Part shown: positions 5,658-9,725 of the stretch, one piece after another
Layout: every line of letters starts with the position of its first letter
How positions within the stretch are numbered: the stretch's first letter is position 1
Assembly (NCBI GenBank): GCA_025363535.1
Contig: JANYDP010000243.1
Coordinates: forward strand, 1 to 9,725
Source of the DNA: Verrucomicrobiota bacterium
GTDB taxonomy: Bacteria; Verrucomicrobiota; Verrucomicrobiia; Limisphaerales; CAIQOK01
Length of the DNA: 9,725 bases
Reading direction: 5' to 3'
Notes under the pieces: model-generated
The model's input: only the letters and a program-made list of their open reading frames with translations
What the model was told of the DNA's origin: nothing
The model's database searches: none
Made by a program: the position numbers and the translations under genes

Positions 5658-6515
5658 AAATCTCGCCCGGATGCGCCGCCAGCCATTCCGTCAAACCGGG
5701 CAACGGAAACGAAACCCGCTTTTGAATCTTCGCGCAGTTCAACGAGGTGTCCGGCGAGCGCGGCGCGGCGCGATACTCTTTCAACGACCCAGCGACCAGT
5801 TTCGGCTGCAACTGCGGCCAGCGTGCCGCCAGGAGCCGGCCCAGATCCCAGCGCGACATTTTTTCGCGGCCCGCAACGTGATACAGGCCGGGCTGGTTTT
5901 GCCGGACGAGTTCCCACGTGGCCCGCGCGGTGACGGCGGCGTGCATCGGATTACGAAATTCATCCGTGAACAAGTTCAACGTCGTGCCGTCCGCGAACGC
6001 GTGGCGCAACTGCTCGTTGAACCCGCGATCCCCCGTGGGCGAAGTGCCGCCGTTGAGTGAGGTGCGGATGACGGTGTGGCGAGGGTTCGCCAGCACGATC
6101 TGTTCAGCCGCGACTTTGGTTTCCGCATAGATGCTCAATGGATTGACAGCGGTGGACTCGTCGTAATTCCCGTGCGACCATCAAACACAAGGTCGGTGGA
6201 AAAGAACACGAACGGAATCTCCGCCGCAAGTTCCGCAAGCTGCGCGGTGACTTCGATGTTGAGCTGGCGGGCGAGTCCTGGATTTTTCTGGCAGGCGTGG
6301 GATTGACTGAGGGCCGCGCAGTGAATGACCAGTTGCGGGGCGTCGTGTTGAAATTGTTTTCGGACGACGGCAAAATCCAGCAGATCCAAATCCGCGCGGG
6401 CCAGGCCTTGCACCCGCCAGTCCGGAGCGGATTGCTTCGCGGTTTGAACGAGATAATTTCCAATCAACCCGCCCGCACCCGTGATCCAGACCAAAATTTT
6501 ATTTTCAACTGTCAT
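5653..6515 (-). pseudogene. RmlD-like NAD(P)-dependent sugar reductase, frameshifted
   Basis: Two adjacent frames make one SDR protein resembling dTDP-4-dehydrorhamnose reductase. The N-terminal part (ATG at 6515) has the Rossmann nucleotide motif TGAGGLIG, an HCAAL strand end and FFSTDLVFDG, then derails into ITTSPPLSIH and stops. The C-terminal part in the other frame resumes NYDESTAVNPLSIYAETK, holding the catalytic Y-x-x-x-K, and runs to HPGEIF at 5653. Adding one G to the GGG run (CCC at 6169-6171 on the + strand) restores a single frame of 287 residues, normal for RmlD. So the gene has a single-base deletion, or the sequence has a homopolymer error. No rmlA, rmlB or rmlC is nearby, so the sugar substrate is unknown. 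The stop codon falls inside a heptameric repeat. It follows the HDOD gene by 88 bp. Confidence 0.85.
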
Positions 6516-6603
6516 GCTTAGCCCCCATGAAAGCCCGGACTGTCATCGGTTGCAAGCTGCCCATTCCTTCGAGCCGCAATGATGGCTGGCGGGGAAAGCC
6601 GCC

Positions 6604-7533
6604 TCACACCAGCGACCTGATCTCCGCCTCCGCCGCTTCGATCTCCGCGCGCAGATCCAGATCTAGTCCGCGGCAGTTGAACCACTGGTTGAGATACCGC
6701 CACTCCGGCAATTCATCGAAAGGATGCAGCAGCGGTTTTTCACCGCCGATGTTGATGTCGCCGAGATTGGCAAGCACATCCGCCACATTGATGCACGCGG
6801 CGAGGAAGCCGCCGTCGCCATCGGGATTGCCTGTGTGTGCTGGATGCAGCGCGTCGTGGTGGAACCGCACGGCCTGCAAAATGTGCGGATGGGTCTTGAG
6901 ACATTCGCACATGGCCGCGCCGATCTGCATGTGATCCAGTCCGAGCAAATCCATCTCCGCCTGGGCATGGCCGCATTGCCGCTCCATCGAGCGCAGGATG
7001 ATCGTGTCGAACTCGCGCGGAAAATAATGTTCGATGATCAGCTTGCCAATGTCGTGCAGCAACCCGGCGAGATACTCCATGCCGGTCACGTCGCGGAAAG
7101 CGCCCGCGACTTTCTGGGTCAACCGCGCGACCAGGACGCTGTGCAGCCAGAAACGGTTCCAGTCAATCTTGACGCGCAGATGTGAAAGGGTATCCATCAC
7201 GCCGACGGTCAAAGCGATGCGGCGGATTTCCCCCATGCCGATCATGAGCAGCGCCTCGTTGATGGTGCTGATGTTGCGGCCGCGATAGGCCACGCTGCCC
7301 GCCACGCGCACGCAGCGCGACGCCAGGCCGGGGTCGAGGGAAATCACCTGGCCGAGATCGTCGAACGTGAGATCGTCATCCTGCACCATCGCGGTCAGCT
7401 TCAGGGCGACGGCGGAGAAGGAGGGCACCACCGATTCGTTGTTCATCAACTCGACCAGCCGGTCACGCACCCACTTCTTCGTGGGGTTGGTGCAGACAAA
7501 ATACCGGTCGTAACTGATGCGCTCTTCGGTCAC
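6604..7533 (-). CDS. HDOD-domain protein
   Basis: This 309-residue soluble protein fits the HDOD family, which acts in bacterial signalling and regulation and is often not enzymatic. After a short N-terminal region, the HDOD core begins near residue 35 (VVPSFSAVALKLTAMVQDDD). It continues through ISLDPGLASRCVRVAGS and the INEALLMIGMGEIRRIAL helix pair, keeps an H-D pair (H160-D161 in GLLHDIGKLI), and has LGLDHMQIGA (198-207) and HH at 225-226. No receiver, GGDEF or EAL domain is attached. The last 60 residues are unique to it and end in an acidic helix. The start is GTG at 7533 without a clear Shine-Dalgarno; the next candidate is ATG at 7446 (residue 30), which would cut into the lead helix. 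The 100-bp spacer upstream (7534-7633) may hold its promoter, but I could not identify one. Confidence 0.88.
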   Translation of the reverse strand: MTEERISYDRYFVCTNPTKKWVRDRLVELMNNESVVPSFSAVALKLTAMVQDDDLTFDDLGQVISLDPGLASRCVRVAGSVAYRGRNISTINEALLMIGMGEIRRIALTVGVMDTLSHLRVKIDWNRFWLHSVLVARLTQKVAGAFRDVTGMEYLAGLLHDIGKLIIEHYFPREFDTIILRSMERQCGHAQAEMDLLGLDHMQIGAAMCECLKTHPHILQAVRFHHDALHPAHTGNPDGDGGFLAACINVADVLANLGDINIGGEKPLLHPFDELPEWRYLNQWFNCRGLDLDLRAEIEAAEAEIRSLV

Positions 7534-7633
7534 AGATTTTGGCGGCAGGTAAAATCACCAAACCACCTTGCTGAATTCATCGGCCAAACTCGGCGCGCCC
7601 TGAACTAAAATACCTTACCCGTAATATCTGCCG
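7534..7633. other. Spacer between the TIGR01777 and HDOD genes
   Basis: This is the longest untranslated gap among the - strand genes, at 100 bp. It contains a GGCGCGCC palindrome (7592-7599) and a weak 6-bp inverted repeat, GATTTT/AAAATC (7535-7540 and 7551-7556), lying just upstream of the HDOD GTG. I see no promoter with well-matched -35 and -10 boxes and no T-run terminator. Confidence 0.3.
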
Positions 7634-8635
7634 TCAGTCTGGCCGATTTTCCGATCCCGCCGCTGCCAGATTTTTCAACGCCCCGCGCAGCTCGGGAAAT
7701 TGAAATGTAAACCCCGCCGCGAGCAACCGCCCCGGCACCACCCGCCGGCTTTTCAAAATCAATTCCGTCTCGGTGCGCAGAAAGAAGGCGCCGACCTCCA
7801 GCATCGCTTCCGTCGCTGGCAAGCCGAACGGCACGCCGCCCGCCTCGCGGAACAGCCGCATCATCTCCACATTCGGCAGGGGGTTAGGCGCTGCCAGATT
7901 CACCGCGCCGGAAATATTTTCATCCTCGATCAGCCAGTCCACGGCGCGCAAAAAATCTGCCAAGTGAATCCACGAAACAAACTGCCGCCCGCTCCCCATG
8001 CGCCCCCCGAGACCGAACTTCGTCAACCGCCGCAGCACCGGGAAGACTCCGCCCTCCACGCCCAGCACGAGCGAAATCCGCAGCGCCACCTTCCTCGTCT
8101 TGGTAGGAGACGACGTGAGGAGTCTCCGACGAACGTCCGTGCTCCGCATTCCGTACTCCGCATTCAGAGCCTGCTCCCATTGCTTAATTACCTCGATGGA
8201 AAAAGCATCATGCGCCTCGGGCGTCGCGCCGGTCGCGCCGCTTTCATCCATCGGCGTGTCAAAGGTGTGTTTGTAAATCGTGGCTGAACTTGCGTTGAGC
8301 CAAACACGCGGCGGTTGCTGGGCGCGGGCAATGGCCTCGCCCAAGACCCGCGTTGAATCCACGCGCGACGCGATGATGTCGCGGCGGTTCTTCGCGTTGT
8401 ACCGGCAATCCACCGAACGCCCCGCGAGATTGATGACCGCATCCGCGCCATCCACCGATTGCGCCCAGTTGCCCAAAGTCCGTGCGTCCCACGCGATTTC
8501 TTTCACGCCGTCGCTGCGCCCGCGCGGCTGGCGCGTGAACACGATCACTTCATCGCCGCGCTCCCACAAATGTTTCGCCAGCGCGTTGCCCAGGAAGCCG
8601 GAACCGCCGGCAAGGATGATGCGGCGAGGATTCAT
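7634..8635 (-). CDS. TIGR01777 family epimerase (SDR, YfcH-like)
   Basis: This 333-residue NAD(P)-binding Rossmann protein has the GGSGFLG nucleotide motif (residues 10-16), the VINLAGRSVDCRY segment, RVDSTRVLGEAI, and VWLNASSATIY, which are diagnostic of TIGR01777 proteins related to E. coli YfcH. The biochemical role of the family is not settled. It is longer than the usual roughly 300 residues because about 24 residues (158-181, NAEYGMRSTDVRR onward) separate the WEQAL helix from the VALRISLVLG strand, where relatives join directly. The extra DNA is a heptameric repeat element (see 8093-8167). The gene starts 1 nt after the stop of the SRPBCC membrane protein, so they are surely co-transcribed. 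In some bacteria TIGR01777 domains are, as I recall, fused to SRPBCC domains, which supports a joint function. Confidence 0.9.
   Translation of the reverse strand: MNPRRIILAGGSGFLGNALAKHLWERGDEVIVFTRQPRGRSDGVKEIAWDARTLGNWAQSVDGADAVINLAGRSVDCRYNAKNRRDIIASRVDSTRVLGEAIARAQQPPRVWLNASSATIYKHTFDTPMDESGATGATPEAHDAFSIEVIKQWEQALNAEYGMRSTDVRRRLLTSSPTKTRKVALRISLVLGVEGGVFPVLRRLTKFGLGGRMGSGRQFVSWIHLADFLRAVDWLIEDENISGAVNLAAPNPLPNVEMMRLFREAGGVPFGLPATEAMLEVGAFFLRTETELILKSRRVVPGRLLAAGFTFQFPELRGALKNLAAAGSENRPD
8093..8167 (-). repeat. In-frame heptameric repeat element in the TIGR01777 gene
   Basis: On the + strand five consecutive 7-bp units ACGTCCG, TGCTCCG, CATTCCG, TACTCCG, CATTCAG occupy 8133-8167, with a further GTCTCCG at 8122-8128. 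The two middle units recur as a 14-bp near-repeat. Next to them GGAGAC (8106-8111) and GTCTCC (8122-8127) can pair around a 10-nt loop. On the - strand the element is translated without a stop as residues 157-181. It interrupts an otherwise conserved helix-to-strand junction. Confidence 0.8.
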
Positions 8636-8636
8636 T

Positions 8637-9725
8637 TCAACGGGCCTCGGAAAGTTGCTTCACATGATTCAACACGCGTAGATGGATCGTATGGATGATT
8701 TGATCCGACCACAGTTGCCAGTAATCCGCCGGCCAAAGATGGTGGTGATACCAAGTCGTGCCTTCGAGCAACGTACGCCCGCCCGCCAGCGGCACGAGGC
8801 GAAACTGCCCGGCTCGCGATTCGAGATAGCCGTCTAGATGCGCCGGATGAATTTCATGGTAGGGCGTCCATTCCTGCATCGGCTCGGGGTTTTTGGTGAC
8901 GGAAAACTTCAGCAGCCTCGGCTCGTCCCAAACTTCAATCGGCTCCACAAATGGCCCGGTGGAAAAATTGCAATGCCGCACCGCGCCCACACCGCAACCG
9001 TAAATCTCCGCGCGGATCGGATACGCGACGCCGAGTTTGAAGATCATTTCCGTCGGTGGCGGCAGTTGGGAAAAGGAGACGACATTACGCCAGATTTTTT
9101 CCGGCGACGCATTGATGATGACGGACGATTTCACTTCAAGCAGCGGCAACACCGGCGGCACGGCATGTTCCACGCCCATCATCAACGGCACCAGCAGAAG
9201 CGCCGAGCAGAACAGCCGGGGCGACGCATCGCGCCACCAGAAGGTTTTTTGCACCGCGTAACCCATCGCCCCGCCAATAGTCGCCACCGCAAACGCAATC
9301 GGCGCAGCCATGAGGATGCAAATCACTCCTTCAAGCGCGACCGCCAATAATCCCACGCCCACTAGGGCCACGGTTAGATTCGCCAACAGCAGACAGCGTC
9401 CAAGACTGCGTTCGGCCCGGAAGCTGTCCAACAGCACGGAGAAAAATCCCATTGCGAACGGCACGCCGACAAACATCGTCCAACCGTAATCGCGAAAGAC
9501 CTCCATCCCCAGCCATGTCGCCAGCAGTGCCAGCATCGCCGTCAGAAGGATCGCAAACGCCGCGCTGGCAAACAGTCCATGTGGCAGAACCAGTCCACAA
9601 AACTTATCGAACGAATTGTCGAGACGCGGTGGTGTCCGCCTTTCTTCGCCGGATCGCAGGACGCACAGCACGGCAAAGAAAAAGAATTTCAGAACCGGCA
9701 CAAAAAACAGCAGCACCCAGAACGG
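8637..9725 (-). CDS. Membrane protein with C-terminal SRPBCC domain (5' end outside window)
   Basis: At least 359 residues are present, and the frame stays open through the right edge, so the true N-terminus may lie outside; a GTG at 9716 is the first possible start inside. The N-terminal half has about five or six hydrophobic segments: residues 1-20, 47-70, 79-97, 108-130, 131-155 and 168-186. From about residue 194 a soluble SRPBCC (START-like) domain follows: LEVKSSVIINASPEKIWRNV, then a beta-rich stretch including FRLVPLAGGRTLLEGTTWYH, and a long C-terminal helix ending HVKQLSEAR. SRPBCC domains form a deep hydrophobic ligand cavity and often bind lipids or polyketides; the ligand here is unknown. 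It directly precedes the TIGR01777 gene (1-nt gap). Its first residues, PFWVLLFFVPVL, resemble a transmembrane helix of small DUF805-like membrane proteins, but that is weak. Confidence 0.82.
   Translation of the reverse strand, partial: PFWVLLFFVPVLKFFFFAVLCVLRSGEERRTPPRLDNSFDKFCGLVLPHGLFASAAFAILLTAMLALLATWLGMEVFRDYGWTMFVGVPFAMGFFSVLLDSFRAERSLGRCLLLANLTVALVGVGLLAVALEGVICILMAAPIAFAVATIGGAMGYAVQKTFWWRDASPRLFCSALLLVPLMMGVEHAVPPVLPLLEVKSSVIINASPEKIWRNVVSFSQLPPPTEMIFKLGVAYPIRAEIYGCGVGAVRHCNFSTGPFVEPIEVWDEPRLLKFSVTKNPEPMQEWTPYHEIHPAHLDGYLESRAGQFRLVPLAGGRTLLEGTTWYHHHLWPADYWQLWSDQIIHTIHLRVLNHVKQLSEAR

Noticed and set aside
6135..6515. Two separate small genes in place of the RmlD-like gene
   Set aside because: One added base joins them into a 287-residue reductase with Rossmann and Y-x-x-x-K motifs in the correct order; the second part has only a TTG as a start.
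6588..6603. Stem-loop GGCGG/CCGCC just after the HDOD stop, as a terminator
   Set aside because: The stem is only 5 bp with a 6-nt loop and there is no T-run, so it is likely to occur by chance at this base composition.
7535..7599. Inverted repeat GATTTT/AAAATC and palindrome GGCGCGCC as operators before the HDOD gene
   Set aside because: Both are short and unsupported by any nearby regulator or promoter match.

Overview
The window looks like a bacterial chromosome segment of roughly 60% G+C. I infer a member of the Verrucomicrobiota, in the broad Pedosphaera/Limisphaerales direction. The reasons are the gene mix (squalene-hopene cyclase, class 2 PyrD, a DHH phosphoesterase, an HDOD protein, a TIGR01777 epimerase) and the scattered 7-bp tandem repeats. 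No rRNA or other marker is present, so this is moderate-to-low confidence.

Layout: positions 1-4635 read on the + strand. A perfect 18-bp hairpin made of 7-bp units (1-42) precedes the squalene-hopene cyclase gene shc (107-2158). Then comes an accessory stretch: a lower-GC SUKH (SMI1/KNR4) gene (2220-2711), a displaced copy of the first 28 codons of pyrD (2715-2799), a Phd/YefM antitoxin and a VapC PIN toxin (2846-3459), and finally the complete pyrD (3469-4635). From 4642 to the end everything is on the - strand. Read in transcription order from the right edge it is: a membrane protein with a C-terminal SRPBCC domain (cut by the window edge), a TIGR01777 NAD(P)-binding epimerase starting 1 nt after it, an HDOD-domain protein, an RmlD-like reductase broken by one frameshift, and a DHH/DHHA1 phosphoesterase. 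pyrD and the DHH gene converge with only 6 nt between them.

Two things stand out. First, the vapBC-type module is bracketed by an 85-bp direct repeat of the 5' end of pyrD. The four coding differences between the two copies are all synonymous, so the copies probably diverged as working pyrD genes before being brought together. The remnant pyrD reading frame runs into the antitoxin start as an ATGA overlap, and the module now sits between an upstream gene and an intact housekeeping pyrD.

Second, short arrays with a strict 7-bp period but unrelated unit sequences occur at four clear sites (1-62, 4108-4188, 5637-5657, 8122-8167) and perhaps a fifth (2161-2174). Two of these lie inside conserved enzyme genes (pyrD and the TIGR01777 gene), where they add about 24-27 in-frame residues between conserved strands. 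A third holds the stop codon of the RmlD-like gene. This looks like a family of heptameric repeats that enters coding sequence without breaking it.
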